This document shows, piece after piece, positions 1 to 13,644 of a stretch of DNA of 64,000 bases. Origin of the DNA: Albula goreensis (taxonomy: Eukaryota; Chordata; Actinopteri; Albuliformes; Albulidae); NCBI GenBank assembly GCA_022829145.1, contig CM040753.1, positions 18,864,384-18,928,383 on the forward strand, in the 5' to 3' direction. The translations under genes and the position numbers were made by a program. Each line of letters starts with the position of its first letter. Position 1 is the first letter of the stretch. The notes under the pieces were generated by a model that worked only from the letters and a program-made list of their open reading frames with translations, was not told where the DNA came from and searched no databases.

Positions 1-409
1 CAACTCAAAACAGCATTCCAAGAAGGACTCAAACCGTTTTTAATGCATATGCATATATATCATTTATAAATTCATATTGTTCTCTACTCCCCAATGTAAA
101 CGATTCTATTCCAACAAAGCTGCCCTGCTCGAATTCTAGCTTTGTTACTTCTGCTTCTGATTGGTGTATAAGGGACCAAAAGAAGTAAGTATTTTCAGTG
201 TTTTCTCAGGACTATTGGCCTCATTGATGAAGATGAACAAAAAAGTATGTTAAAATGAACATCGCAAGTGAGCTATAGTTTTTGTTGACACTTATGGGAA
301 AATTACATTTTTATTCTGCTATACTTTTCTGTTAATTTTTTTTTTTTTTTCTTGCTAACACACGCATTTTTATCAGCTGATTTTGTTACTTCTTACAACC
401 TCCCCTGGC

Positions 410-1120
410 AAGGGTAACAGTCTTTTCTAATGTTTTCTAAGGTTGGGGAACACGGGGGGAAGGATTTTTTACCAGTCCTCCATGCTGAACATTTCAAAAC
501 CCTTGCTGTCCTAAGATGTACTTTTATGGACAGCCCTGCAAAATTCGTTTTTACATATGGAGACTGAAAAGGTCATTGAAAAATGTTAATCTTGATTTCA
601 GTCCAATATTATTTGTTGAGGTGTGTTTGTGTTCATTGTCATGTTGGAAGGTCCAGCTGCAGCCAAGTGTCAGCCTCCTGGCAAAGGTAACCATGTTTTT
701 GCCCAAAATATCCTGCTACTTGTTAGGGTTCCTGATGCCACTGACCCCAACAAGGGCCCCAGGGCCAGTGGCAGAAAAGCAGTCCCATAGCATCAACAAT
801 CCATCTCCATATTTCACAGCGGACATGAGGTCTTTGTATTGTACTCATCTGTCTTCTGACAACTAACATACCAATGGTGTACATGACCAAAGAGTTTGAT
901 TTTGATCTTGTCTGATGATAAGACCCAAATTAAATCAAAGTGCCAAAGGCACTTCAGGCATCTAAATTTGTTTGCTTCACTCCGCAGCATCCCTTCCACA
1001 AAGCAAGTTGGAATGGATGTGATGTCTAACTGTTGATTTGGAGACTCAGTGACTGCAAGTTGCACAAGCTCCCCAGTACTCTAGCTGTGACTGACTGATT
1101 TCAAGTATTTGGCTAAATCT
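410..1120 (-). mobile_element. Decayed Tc1/mariner-like transposase fragment
   Basis: Reading the minus strand from high to low coordinates gives, in order, an HTH-like segment STVRHHIHSNLLCGRDAAE near 1040-980, VLSSDKIKIKLFGHVHHWYV near 925-866 (compare the Tc1 family's first catalytic Asp in the WSDE-type block), CFSATGPGALVGVSGIRNP near 775-719, and WTFQHDNEHKHTS near 654-616 (the second catalytic Asp in the HDNDPKHT-type block). A C-terminal remnant follows toward 410. The frame is broken by stops and shifts, so it is a fossil. No clear terminal inverted repeats were identified, so the outer limits are approximate. Confidence 0.8.
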
Positions 1121-1974
1121 TGCCTTTTTTAGACTGCAAGGCAAATAATCAAGGCTAATCAGCAAGCTCACATTTCATTGGAATTTCTCCAACTGATAAA
1201 TGCCTGAATTGTTGGACTACAGCTTGAGTGGTAACATTTGTTACACAGATTATGGTGTAACACCTGCACAAGACGAACAGCAGACCTAACCATGCCGATA
1301 CGTTAAATCCATCTCATTGTGTATTTCCCACTGTTGCTTGATTCCACTACCCACTCCTCTGCAATATGTGAGCCCTTCTCCTTTTCAGTTGTTATCCCAC
1401 GGGTTGCCAACTGGCTTCCATTCAATGACCTTGGCTGCATTTTCAAGTAATATAATCTATCCTTTTTCTTTTTTGAAATATGCGACTATAAAAAAAATAA
1501 TTCCTTTGTGAGTTTGTATTGCACAAAAAATTGAACCGAAGTGTCGTTCAAGACTCTTGACAGATTCAGGTTTCTCTCCAAGCAAACAGCTTCTGTGCAT
1601 GAAGTTGCAGCGGGCCTTCTCTCTTGTGCCATGTGAAGTCTAGTGATGTTAATGATTGAAGAGGGGCCAAGGCTCCTGTCTTGAATTCTTTGAAGTTGTG
1701 ATCCAGTACAAGTAGCTGCTGGAAGTGCAAAAAGTACATTTTGAAGAAATGAGTAGGACTGTGCTATATAATTGGTTCAAAATATGTAGAAAAGTAAGAT
1801 AATATTTGATAAAGACTATGGAACATGCTACCATATGTTTTCCACATGTTCAAAATAAAATGTAAAAATAATAAAAATTAGACATTGATTTGTGTATATA
1901 AGCATAGTTACCACATTAAATCTGTATTTCTTCCAAGAACATTACCTTCTTTGCCTTCTTGGTTACTATAATTT

Positions 1975-2007
1975 AAAAAAAAAAAAAAAAATTTTTTTTT
2001 TTTTTTT
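1975..2007. repeat. A17/T16 homopolymer palindrome
   Basis: Seventeen A are followed directly by sixteen T, a self-complementary block of over 30 bp in tle5 intron 1. It may be an old poly(A) insertion junction or a slippage product. Confidence 0.85.
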
Positions 2008-2652
2008 ATGATTTACTGACATGCTGGTTTTCTGATGTACCTCAGTAGTTAAATGATTCTTTGAATGAATGCAAATCAGGACTATATTCTAAGTCAAGCA
2101 AAGTGATAGCAGGGTGCAAACGCAAATGAGCAGTACAAACTGCACCTCTGAGCGGGACTGCTCCAATCTGATTCTAAGGAGCAAGTGTTATGTGATAAGA
2201 CCCTATGGTCCTTTGCTAATGTGTACATGAGGCAGTTTTGATATTTATGCAGACCTTTCTCAGCTGGATCTTTTTTTTTTTTTTTTTTTTGGTTCATGCA
2301 GTCCCAGCCTTGCAGGAGGACCCTGCCTGCTTCTGTGTCAGTAATCCATATTTAAGATAAAGACATTACGGTTTGGAGAGGAATTGACTTGGACTGTAAA
2401 TTATGATTATTTTTCTAGGGGGTGTAATTTACTGAGATGATGAATCCCATTTAGCCACGAAGACACTCTCAGTCGGCCCACCAGCGCACAAAGCTTTTTA
2501 ATGCTTTAATTGCATCTCAAAGGAATGGAGCCGAATTGAATTAGGGTTGTCCTACATTTTGGAAGAGACTGTGTCTGAGGTTTTGCGTGTGTATGTGCTT
2601 CTGTGCGTCCATCCGTGCGTGCATGTGTGCATGCATTTTTGTGTATGCTTAG

Positions 2653-2701
<49 letters not shown>

Positions 2702-2785
2702 TGTATGTGTGTGTATGTGTGTCTGTGTGTGTGTCTGTGTGTGTGTCTGTGTGTGTGTCTGTGTGTGTGTCTGTGTGTGTGTGTA
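2653..2785. repeat. (TG)n microsatellite with TGTGTCTG variant units
   Basis: A pure TG run from about 2653 is followed by a higher-order pattern in which CTGTGTGTGTGT-type units recur. Its translations are meaningless VCVCV or THTHT strings. Confidence 0.95.
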
Positions 2786-5542
2786 TAGTTGCATGTGAGG
2801 GAGTCTGTGTGCATGTATCTGATACATGCCCAGCCTTCATTGTAAAACTCAGTGTGAGTCTGACACCTCTTTGGCATTTGATCTCTCTGCATGAGGAGGT
2901 GCTGACAGCAGCCTTCCTGTATGCCACTCTGGCAGGCCCCAGCTCCTGAGGGGCTGCTCTGCTCCGACACTCTCACCCATCGCACAGTGCCTTGAGGCTG
3001 GACCTGTTAAAGGATCTACTCACAGAAAACTTCCTCTGAATTTCCATTGTGATACCAAATCTCATATTGGTAATTGGTATGTTAAGAAGTTCCCTATGGA
3101 ACAGTGTCAGAACCTAGAGAGTCATATGCTAAGAAATGTTATGATGGTCCAGTTTTAATGCCTGGAAACAGCACATGACTGTCACACACGCTTAGACGTT
3201 TGAGCTTCTTAGAGGGTGGTTCACGGTATTGATAGTTGAAAGGAGTTTTCATGAACCCCGTAAGGATGGAGCTACACTTACCTGTCATTGACTTGTTTGA
3301 ATCAACAGCCAGTGCAGTTAATGGTCGAAATAACCAAAATCACTGATCTCATCATTTTTGGATCAGTGAAATTGCTCTCCCCATCACTAGCTCACGGAAG
3401 TGTCATGTGTTAATTGATGTCTTCACCCGAGATCTGTCTTTACTATGTTGAAGTGATTCATTAGAATATTGGTTATGTCACAAATGTGGGTGGTTTTGTT
3501 GCTTTGCACTGTCCTGTTTTTGCCTGTCTGTACGTCTGTGAGCGGTACTCCTCGATTCCAGGGCTACTCATTAAATCATTCTTCAATTAATAAAGACCTC
3601 AGATGTTGAAGAAGGTCGTTCATTTAAAGAAGTCCCTCCCTTCTTTGTAGCTCATGTCATAAGTCATGATATGCACACAGCATAGAAGTGCATTAGATGT
3701 AGAAGAGAAAGCTCACTGCTGTGCCATAGTCTGAACAGTGTTTTGGAATCCTTTTAGATTTTCTGCATGGATGTGACTTAAATAGGTGTTCTCACAGTGG
3801 CACAGACTTCCAGCACATGGGCTTTGGTGTGAAAGCTGCTGTTGTGCTATTCTGCTGTGGCCTGTGTACCACCTGAGGGTTCAAACCTTTGGCATTTTAA
3901 ACATTTTCATGCGATGCTCTTTGACTTTATTGCATAGATTTAAACAAGACCCCTTTCTAAACACATGCAGCTATTCCCATAACTCTGGGATTTTGTAACA
4001 GCAGATCCTAATCCCATACCAGATGCCCAGTGTTTTCTTTTTATTACCTTCTCTTAAATTTGGTTTAACGCAGGCTTTTTTTTGCTTTATGTGTCAAATT
4101 TAACCAGATTTAATATTAAGTGTAAGTTATAATGCAAGGCGTGTTTTGATGCTAATGCCCTGGAGATGAAGTTTGTGTGACTGAGTCGCAGACTGAGTGT
4201 CTGCCAACTCGGACAGCAGTGACCATAGCACAAGCAAGCATGAACTGTATAAGTTCATGTACACTGTTAATCAGCAGGATGGTTTAAATAGTGTGCAGGT
4301 GCTTTTTTGCTCTGACTGCAGTACCGTGTACCTTACACTTGTGCATATTACTGTGTGAGCATCTGATCATCTTTGTTTCTGATTCAGCAGATGCTCCTGC
4401 AATTCATGTACCTCCTATCTGACCTCTTTCAAAATCTGTCTTTTCATTTTTTATCTCTGATGTGTTATAAACTCATGTAGGTTGTTTAAGTGTTTTATAG
4501 CAGAAACATTTTGGTAAGTGGTATTGACATTGATATGAAACTTCATTTTAATCGCGATTAAGTTACCTCCCAAGTATGAGTCCTTTTTCATTTTGTGTTT
4601 CCATTATGTTGCATATCCCCTGCATATATGCTCATGAATATTAGCTTTGCGTGCATGCTGAGCTCTTTTGTGGTTGCTCCTGAGAAAAGAGGAGAATAAC
4701 AAACACCAGGAAAGGGAATGCTCTCTCAGTGGCAGCAGCATCTCTGTAAAAATGTCAGCAGTTTGATGGATTTTATTCTTCGGTGCTCTTGTGAGCGGAG
4801 TGTCATTCTTGTCACTGCAAGGCCATGAGTTTCCCCTCCAAATGAGCGGCGCAGATGGTAAAAGCGGTGGGGTCTGAACTCCTGGGTGCAGCACATTCGC
4901 TCTCATTATACAGAAAATTGGGTGTAAAGTATGCTCTTAATTCTTGACAAATTTTCTTTTTGCTTTGCATAAACTGTTTTCACAAAGTAAGACCTTGCCT
5001 GTTGCTTTTAGGGAAATTTGGCTTTAGTCTGTCATCATTCAAGGCACTCATGAAGGTAGAAGTACCTTAAGACAAACTGATGTGGTGCACTTGTTCCACT
5101 TAGAACTTGCTAATGTGCGAAACCATTCATAATGTTACTATGATGTGTGCATATACTAGGAAGAAAGTGTCATGATATGTAGTGAATAGCACTGGCATAT
5201 TGGCCTCATGGGAAATTCAGTAATGTGTTTTAATGCACAGTTTTATAAAATAATCAGTAATGTAATTAAATTTAATAGGAAATTTGGCTGGTCAGTTCAA
5301 CAATCCATATGTTGTATAGATGACATTTTGCTTACATGTGTCACAAAAGCATTAATTTTCTAAATATATGTATTAAATTCTGTCGCTGAGCCATTATTTC
5401 TTAGTAATATCAGGACCAATGCATGTCATAAACCAGCTGATATGTAGTATATATCTCTGCCAGTTGAGTCTAATATATATGCTGTCATTGGATGTTAAAT
5501 ATCTTCTGTTTGATTGCGTTTTGTCTGTTTCAATTCTCACAG

Positions 5543-5631
5543 GCTTCGTCCCAGCAGCTGAAATTCACCACCTCTGACTCGTGTGATCGAATCAAGGATG
5601 AATTTCAGTTTCTTCAAGCACAATATCACAG
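5543..5631 (+). CDS. tle5: tle5 exon 2 (start of Q domain)
   Basis: The acceptor is a pyrimidine-rich stretch ending TCTCACAG; the donor is CACAG/GTAAAT. The 89 bp start in phase 0 and read [29 protein letters not shown], ending two bases into a Ser codon (AG+T). This is the first coiled-coil part of the Q tetramerisation domain. The [12 protein letters not shown] lead-in is TLE5-type and differs from the GQ-FKFT lead-in of long TLE proteins. A phase-0 start fits a family exon 1 that ends after roughly nine codons. Confidence 0.95.
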
Positions 5632-8600
5632 GTAAATGAGTGGATAATGTTTCAGCTTTCCTAAGTGTGCACACAAAGACATGCAGCCATACCTCAGTTT
5701 ACCACAGCAAAACCCCACCTCCTTTTGGCTGGCAGAATTTCGGAAGTCAGCGGTCTGAGATCTAATTGTGAATATAACCTGCTCCCTTTCAATTTATTGC
5801 GCTGTTTTTTCCAAACAATCTCTTGAGAATCAAAGCTAACACTCTAATCAAAACATAGGCAACGTTGGCTGCTGCTTCATTGGCACCAGTGGAGCATATA
5901 ACATTAATCTTTTTCAAATACAGCTGCATTTCAGCGACCTTTCCATGAGTCACATTTATTACTGACGCTGCTTAAAATTTTTATTGCTTTCATATTTTAT
6001 ATCCCTGAGTTTTTACTAGAACAACTGAGGGTAAAGTACTGTGCTTAAGGTTATAAATGCTGCCGCTTACCTGGGATATGAGCTCAAAAACCTCATGCCC
6101 GGGGGCTAGGGATCCATCCACTATCAGGTCCAACTTTAATGAGCTGTTTATAAAACATTTACGATATACCACCATTTCCTCTCTTCTCATGAGAAAAGGG
6201 AAGGTGAAACTATCAAATATATTTTTTTAAAGATTTAGATTTGGGGGTACTGCAAAGTTCAGGGCTCCGGTTTTTATGTTGTTTTTGGTAAGGGGATTGC
6301 TTTTTTCATTCATTTTTACCCCAAACCTAAAAAAGAAGGTCACTATAAATTGATCAGTTTACAAGGGAAATTATGGTCAGAGCACAATTTGTGATGTGGG
6401 AGGACGCCATTACTAGTAATTCTGTGAACGCTGGAACAGCTCCGAAGCATTACCCACCTAGAACTTTCTGGATAGGGGAAAAAAATAAACCAAATATTAG
6501 TATTATCTCCACATTCATCAATATTTCAGTGAAGAGCTGTACACTTTATTTTTAGAATTGCCTGGGCCTTGTGGTAATTTGCCCTTCCATTATTGCTGAA
6601 GTGGAAGTATTAAATATTCACCATGCAATTATGAGAGAGATAAGGGTCTTGTTCTAAGGCCTACTGAGCTGTGCAGGGGTAAGGGCGGAGGCAGGGGAGT
6701 GGGAAGTCTTCTCAATCTTTCACTTTCCTGTTTCCATGACTGCAGATCTTGTGTTTAATCATAGCCTGCAGTGGCACTAAAAAGAGACAATGTAAAACGA
6801 GCAACAACATTATGTTTTAAAAAATCAGCTACAATGGGCACATCAGTGCTTCATAGACAGGATCCATGCTATTACGTTTGTGTTGTCTTTTGCATTGTAT
6901 CTGGGTATGGTTTAAGCTGCTGTCTGTCCAGCATTACCTTCTTGCAGCTGAAGTAGTGGTGGAAGTGTAGTTAGGAATTGAGCTTGTTGTAGCTTTCATT
7001 CAAAGGTGAGGTACTGCTTTTATACTCTTGAGGAAATTTAATACACTGACTTGCATCACTAAATATCAGGCTATATAAATAAATTGTAACAAAAAGTTAG
7101 CTAAGTGTAATTAGATCCAGGTAAGACCATCTGTGACATAAACATAAATGTAGTCAAATACCAACTGATTACAATGTAACATTAAAAAAAATTATGCAAA
7201 CTGTGGAGACAGTTGTGCTGTGGTGTTGTGATACTAATTGTCAGATGTGAACCCAAGGAATGCTCTCCTCACATAATCTGTCCACTTCAAATGCATAGAG
7301 CTCTGAACAAAGCCAGGATGCGGTATTGTGCTTACCACTGTTTTGTGTGAGCACTTAAATCATTAAACGCCTGCTAGCATGTGGCTTATGACAGCGGCCC
7401 GCTCAGTGCAGTCGCTGTCAAAGGATGCAAGAAGACTGTGTCGTAACTCTCCTGGGAGATTACAGCAGTTTAACCCCCTTCAGAGCCAGAATGTCTGTCC
7501 CCAAATCAGAGCGGCACCTGCTCCTTACGCTCCGTGTGTATTCAGTGCACGTGCTCACTCTTGTGTTGACATCAAGTGATATTTGGGGAAAATCCATAGA
7601 CAAGGCTTTGTAAAATGCTGCTTTCAGCTTTTTGAAGGAAAATGTACCGCAGGCAAGTCTCTAGGGCATAGCACCAACCTCTGTAAGAGTTGCTGCTGCT
7701 TGAAAAGCATAAACAGATAAGGGAATAGATAAATCAAAATAAAAATGACAACAGGAACGATTTGGAGGCAGAAGGAGAGACACTAAAACTCCATCAAAGT
7801 GTCATTTGAGAGTATCTGTAGCACCTCCAGGCTGCTTCCAGCCAATCACATGCATGCAGCCCCAGGCTGGTCTCAGGTAGTATGGCAGAAGGGAGTGTGG
7901 TTTCCATGGAAACACTGATGCATGCTGCTGGAGTTTTGGAGGTGAGAGAATAATTAGGCAAAACGTAAGTGGCAGGCTCTGAATAAGAGTGTGTGTGTGT
8001 GTGTGTGTTCCTTCTTTCGGGTATGTGTGTTTGTTTGCTTACAGCTGCACGCCTCTTCACTCGAGCAATGTAGATTATGTATATTCTACTTGGTGGTTGT
8101 GCCTTCAGCAATTGGGGCTGAATCGCTATCATCCATGTTTTCTACTTATAGAATTTAAAGTGAATGATGTCGTAAAGTTGGACTTTTCTGCCAGTTGCTC
8201 ATATTATGTGTCTTGTCCCCCAATACAAAATGGTTGAATGAAAGCCTACAAAAACTAAAAATATATGACCATTTATTGGCAGTCCACAAAGCTACCACAG
8301 GGACAGAGAATTCTCCCCCTTGTGAGTTTGTAAAGTGCAAATGAAAAAGTCTTTAATCTTACCATTAAACTCCTTATTGGTCTCAACTTGTTTTTGTTTG
8401 TATTTTTGTTTGTAGCTGTCCAAAAAGAGGTTGCACTGTTCACATTAAGATATTGTTGGGTAAAATCAGTTAAATAATGGGTAGAGTATGGTAGCCCCAT
8501 CTCCTTTGGTGTCATGATTCCTAATTCTTTCATCATAACCAAGTATGATTCTATGCTTTGAGCATTATTGCTTCATATATGTTCATGCTTGACTGGTTCA

Positions 8601-11232
8601 TGTCTATCACTCAGGTGAGACCAAGAAGCAGACTGGCTTGATAATAAGTGGTTTCTGTCCTGCATCACAGAATGGAGTGTCTCACATTTGACCATAAATT
8701 GTCGTTATGTTAGTAAACGTGGTACTTTGTTTTGCAGTTTTACTCAAGGTTGCATTGTTTTCATTATAATCAAAGCTTTAAACCTCTGTATTTTAGTGGT
8801 TTGGGAATTTAAAAAATATGCCAGACTGTTTTTCAGCCAATGAATAACACCTACTTTCTTGTCTTCCCACTAGTTTGAAGTTGGAGTGTGACAAGTTGGC
8901 AAGCGAAAAGTCCGAAATGCAGCGTCATTATATCATGGTGAGTATGACATGTGGAGCCCTACCTGGGAAATGGCGTTTAGAATCCACACAGGTCCACACA
9001 GGCAGGAGGCAGCGGTCCTCACCGCTGCGCCATGGGGTACTCTTTGTCAATGCTTGTCTACACTCCAGCAACACTGCAAAGATGAAATTGCAGTGACTGG
9101 TAATTGTTCTTGATTGGCAGACACCTTTAATGTATAGTGAAATACCTTCTTTTGGCCACATCAGAAATCATAATAAATGCCACAAAGAATAAATACCCCA
9201 AATTCACATCATGGTACCTTCAATCAGTCAAATTAACCAATAAACATAAATGATTATATGAACTTGTTTTGAGAACCACTGCATTAAATCTTCCTGGCTC
9301 AAACATCCTGAGACAGGGTGACATGCACAAATTGTACCTTATGTTTTCCCTCCCCTCCCATCCCATCCACCCTGAGCAGTTTATTTATGTGGCAGTGTTC
9401 CCAGTGTGACTGTCCCGGCGTCTCCTCTGCTCTCTCTCCCACCTCAGTGTCTCGTCTTCCCTCTGTTCCTGTTGTCATCCCCCAACTGTCATTGTCGCCT
9501 CCCCAGCCTGTGTCACTGCCTGATATTCCGTCTCTAATTGATCCATCCGCTGGGCTTAATCTCAACTGATCTGCGCAACATTGCACTAGCGTCCATCACC
9601 ACGTGTGGCTCTGGCCGAGTCGGGCTCCCTTCCTTTAATTGCCCTATCAGGTTCTGCACTTTTGCCATCTAAAAAAAAAAAAAAAAACATTTGGGTGCCC
9701 GTTTTCCAATGCACTGTAATTGCTTTAGGCAGGTGTGGGTTTGGCTGTGTCCCTGCCTGCTCATTCACCACACCACGGCTGTGGTTCACCATTTCAGAGC
9801 CGCTGTATTAACAGCACTCACCCCCTGTAGTCCTCCAACCCACCACCCCCTTGGGGTTACTTGCCAAACCACGGAAGGACAAGACTCACTTTGGCCCACC
9901 GTCACCCCATATACGTTCACACACAGACTCACACATACGTTCTCCACATTTCCCCACTATAGGGGGGAAGGGGGTACTGATTGTACCAATGTGAGATTAT
10001 ATGCTACCAGGAGTCATTATGGGCTGTACCTGCTGCCATGGTAATGGCATGCAGACCTCTTATTATGTGTGCAACAGCATGCACGTAAACCGGTTTGAAA
10101 ATGCATCAGATTCGCTCAAGCGTTCATAGATATCACCACCACTTAAGACATAGTGCTCTGAATATTGTGAATTCACTGAAAAAGGTCTGCAGTATCATTT
10201 CTGTCTGCAATGCAAAAATCTTATATTTTTCCTCCTCCCTCACAGTACTATGAAATGTCATATGGGCTGAACATTGAAATGCACAAACAGGTAAGTCATT
10301 TCACATTTTAAGTATTTATAAGATATGGAAAAAATTTAGTGACTTTTTCAAAATGGGTACAGTGAAATGGTCAGCTTCTGAAGTCTGCACCACTGGGTAC
10401 GAATACAACAGGGTAAAACAGGTATCATGGTAATACAAAGGAAAGGAGACTGGATACATGTCATTAAAGCAAAGCCACTTTGTCACACCATCATAGGAGG
10501 GTCCCCAGAATGGGTTGCTAAGATTCGGGAGTCTGCTTGTCGGTCGACGGGCATATGATGTAATTTGTATGCAATGCTAGCTGCACATACTACATAAACA
10601 TATATGTACAACTTAAGTGTTTCATGAAGTGAATTTGTATCAATGCAAGAACAAGTTAATTTGCATTCAGTGTCACACACTTTTTCGTGAATGCAGTTCT
10701 GTTCTGTATTATGCATGATAGGACTGGGAATCATATTTTCAGATCTGCAGAGATGCTAATGTGTTGCTTATAGCAGAGAGGTACACTGAGCCATGCATCC
10801 TAAAGCTGGACCTAAAGCTGGACCTGCCTGATATGACACCTCTTTACAGTGCACAACTCCTGTCCTGCTTTTCCATGTGTCTCAACAGTTAAGTGTTTAA
10901 TTTATGTGACTGATTGGATAAAGAGTCCACACACCTGGGTTCCAGGGTCTAAACTGGCTGCTGCTTGGGAGGGGGATGTGAGTGACCTGCAAATCCTCAT
11001 GCTGTACACCCCTGTCACAGAGGGCCTGTATGTAGTGCTCTATAGGGAGAGAAAACAGGGCTGTTCTCTGACTGCCACGCTGTAGCGGGAACACTAAACT
11101 CCGTGTAAGAAATCAAGTCACGCACAGCTGCACCCAGCCGCGTGTACAATTTATCACACACACTCTCCCCATCCCCTTCTTTTATTTGACATTTCTGAAA
11201 TATTTAAAAATACTGAGGTCTGAATTTTATGC

Positions 11233-11275
<43 letters not shown>

Positions 11276-11433
11276 CGTGTGTGCGCGTGTGTGTGCTTTT
11301 TGGCATCACTTGTGCTCATGTGCATATGTGTGACACTGTTTGCGTGCGTGTGTAGTGTGTAGTGTGTGTGCGTGTTACACTTTTTGTCATCAGTTGTGCT
11401 CATGTGCATATGTGTGACACTGTGTTTGTGTGC

Positions 11434-11475
<42 letters not shown>

Positions 11476-11941
11476 ACGCACGCACCCGCACAGATGAGGC
11501 CTTGTACAGGAGGAGGGGGGGTGGGAGGGGGAGGGGGAGGGAGGGGTTAGGGGGTGAGGACTGGAAATTGACGGTGATGTGTGGTACTGAATGTAGCCGG
11601 GAATTAATGTGATTATTTTGTGTTCCCCCATGGCTCAGCTGCAGCTCTCAATCTCTGCCTCTCTCCTCCCTCCCCACGCCATCCTTTCTTCCTCCTTTCA
11701 CTCTAGAGAGCCCTAATTTAGGGCGGTATTGTGCTGGAGAGATAGTGGAGCAGGGTTATTGTTGTTTTCCACATTAGTATGTTCCCTTTTCACCCTCAGC
11801 TGCAGCCATATTTTCTCCTATAGATGAATTTTGCTCCAGCCTTAGAATGCCTGCTACATCTTTTTGTAATGCTTATGACAGTTTTACTGGTAATATCCTG
11901 ATTTAGCAAATGTATGTATAAGTGTGTGTGCATGTGCAAAC

Positions 11942-12015
<74 letters not shown>

Positions 12016-12509
12016 CTGCGTCCCTTTGTGTGTGCGTTAAGACATTGTAATATGAGGAACTGATAGTAGGTGCATCACTGTGAGCGTAATGCTATCAGAT
12101 CTGTTGAAAATAACTACCTCTTAGGACAGCCACATTGGCCAGATTAATTTCATGGAAAAAATGGTGCATGGAGAGAAATTCTGCAGATGCCACATGGATG
12201 GTGTGTGACAGACACGAGAGTGGGGCTGTCTTCCATTTCACATGGAAGACAGCCATTCCACATGATATTTTTAATTGATAAAGTGCTCTGATTTTTTCAT
12301 TTTTGAATATTATTGTTATTCATATTATTATGATATTATGATAATGAGTATTTTTGCCCTCACCTTGTGAGATAAGGGAGCAGAATAGCCAGTGGCAGTG
12401 TTTGAGTGTGTGATTTGGTTAATGTGTAATAAGGAACTGGAGGGTGCGAGACAGGGAGGCAGAGAGGCCTTTGAGAGGCTGTGGGTGTGTGTGAGTCATG
12501 CAGGCCGCT

Positions 12510-12574
<65 letters not shown>

Positions 12575-13547
12575 CCCCTCTGTCTCTCTGGCGACGGGGG
12601 GTTTAACGAGGCTAACGGCTGGTGTCTCCTCCCATCATGCTGCAGGCAGAGATCGTGAAGAGATTAAACGGGATCTGCGCCCAGGTGCTCCCTTACCTGT
12701 CACAAGAGGTACGCCCATGGCCAAGCATGCTCCCCCAGTCCCCTCCATCGATTTTCCTGTTGGCTCATTACAACCAGGAGAGGTTTAATGACTCTGCTGG
12801 GACGCGATAGCTGGGATGGGCCTCATAACGATACAACCATTCATAATCAATGTGCAGAAGTTTGTGAATGAATGTAAAGGCCTGTGCAGTGATCTCGCAT
12901 GTTCTCTCTTCCTCTCTTACTGTTCACTCTCTCTATCTCTGCCTCTACTGTCCCTCTGTCTGTCTCACTTCTGTCTCTCTTTCTGCCATCACCCATCCTC
13001 TCTTTTGCTATCTCCCTTTCCTCTCTCCCTCCTTACTTTTGTCATGTTCTCTCTCTCTCAGCATCAGCAGCAGGTCTTGGGGGCTATAGAGAGAGCCAAA
13101 CAGGTCACTCCTCCAGAGATGAACTCCATCATCCGGGTGAGCTGTCCGTTCCCTCTGGCTGTGTGTGTATGTGTGTGACTATGTTTGGTAGGTGGCATTG
13201 AGAGGGTGTCTGTGTTTGCATGTGTGCATATGTGCTAATTTGGCACACATAGATGTATTTTGTCTATTCTAGACAAAGTGCTTTTATATGTAAGTGCTTA
13301 TGTATATTTATATTGTATGTCCAAGTAAAAAACATTAATCTGTAGCAGTTGCTCTGACTAACTTAAAATGTGAGAGAATAAGTGCATACACAGTTAATGT
13401 ATTTGGATGTTTATGGGATGTCTGGGGTATGTGTGGAGAGTGCGCAGCTTGTGGAGTATGGCTAGTGTGTGGACTGTGTTTGTTATGTGTGTTTCATTTA
13501 TGTTTGTACAGTGTACATGGTTTGTGATGGGCATGTGGAGTATGTGA

Positions 13548-13644
<97 letters not shown>

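Larger units (their letters stand above)
1..5542 (+). other. tle5: tle5 intron 1 (3' part); no exon 1 found
   Basis: No family-like first exon (a short Met-Met-Phe-Pro-Gln type peptide followed by a phase-0 donor) was found, so the intron probably extends upstream of the window. The stretch holds a decayed Tc1-like transposase (410-1120), an A17/T16 palindrome (1975-2007), a T21 run near 2271-2291, and a long TG microsatellite (2653-2785). The remaining 2.8-5.5 kb is AT-rich unique-looking DNA with no recognisable gene. Confidence 0.6.
10291..12645 (+). other. tle5: tle5 intron 4, microsatellite-rich
   Basis: A 2,355-bp intron dominated by repeats: TG tracts at 11233-11273, 11437-11474 and 11943-12014, an 84-bp imperfect tandem duplication between the first two, a G-rich patch at 11511-11553, a perfect 13-bp-stem hairpin at 12224-12254 and a (CT)n tract at 12511-12570 just before exon 5. 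No gene seen. Confidence 0.8.

Noticed and set aside
2506..2985. Open frames of 83-159 codons rich in Thr-His or Cys-Val
   Set aside because: They translate the TG microsatellite and its flanks. No domain, no splice context; same for the frames at 11227-11631, 13498-13941 (minus), 62086-62712 and 63428-63892.
1..5542. Search for tle5 exon 1 (Met-Met-Phe-Pro-Gln-Ser-Arg-His-type peptide with a phase-0 donor)
   Set aside because: No match seen on reading; exon 1 is assumed to be upstream of the window.
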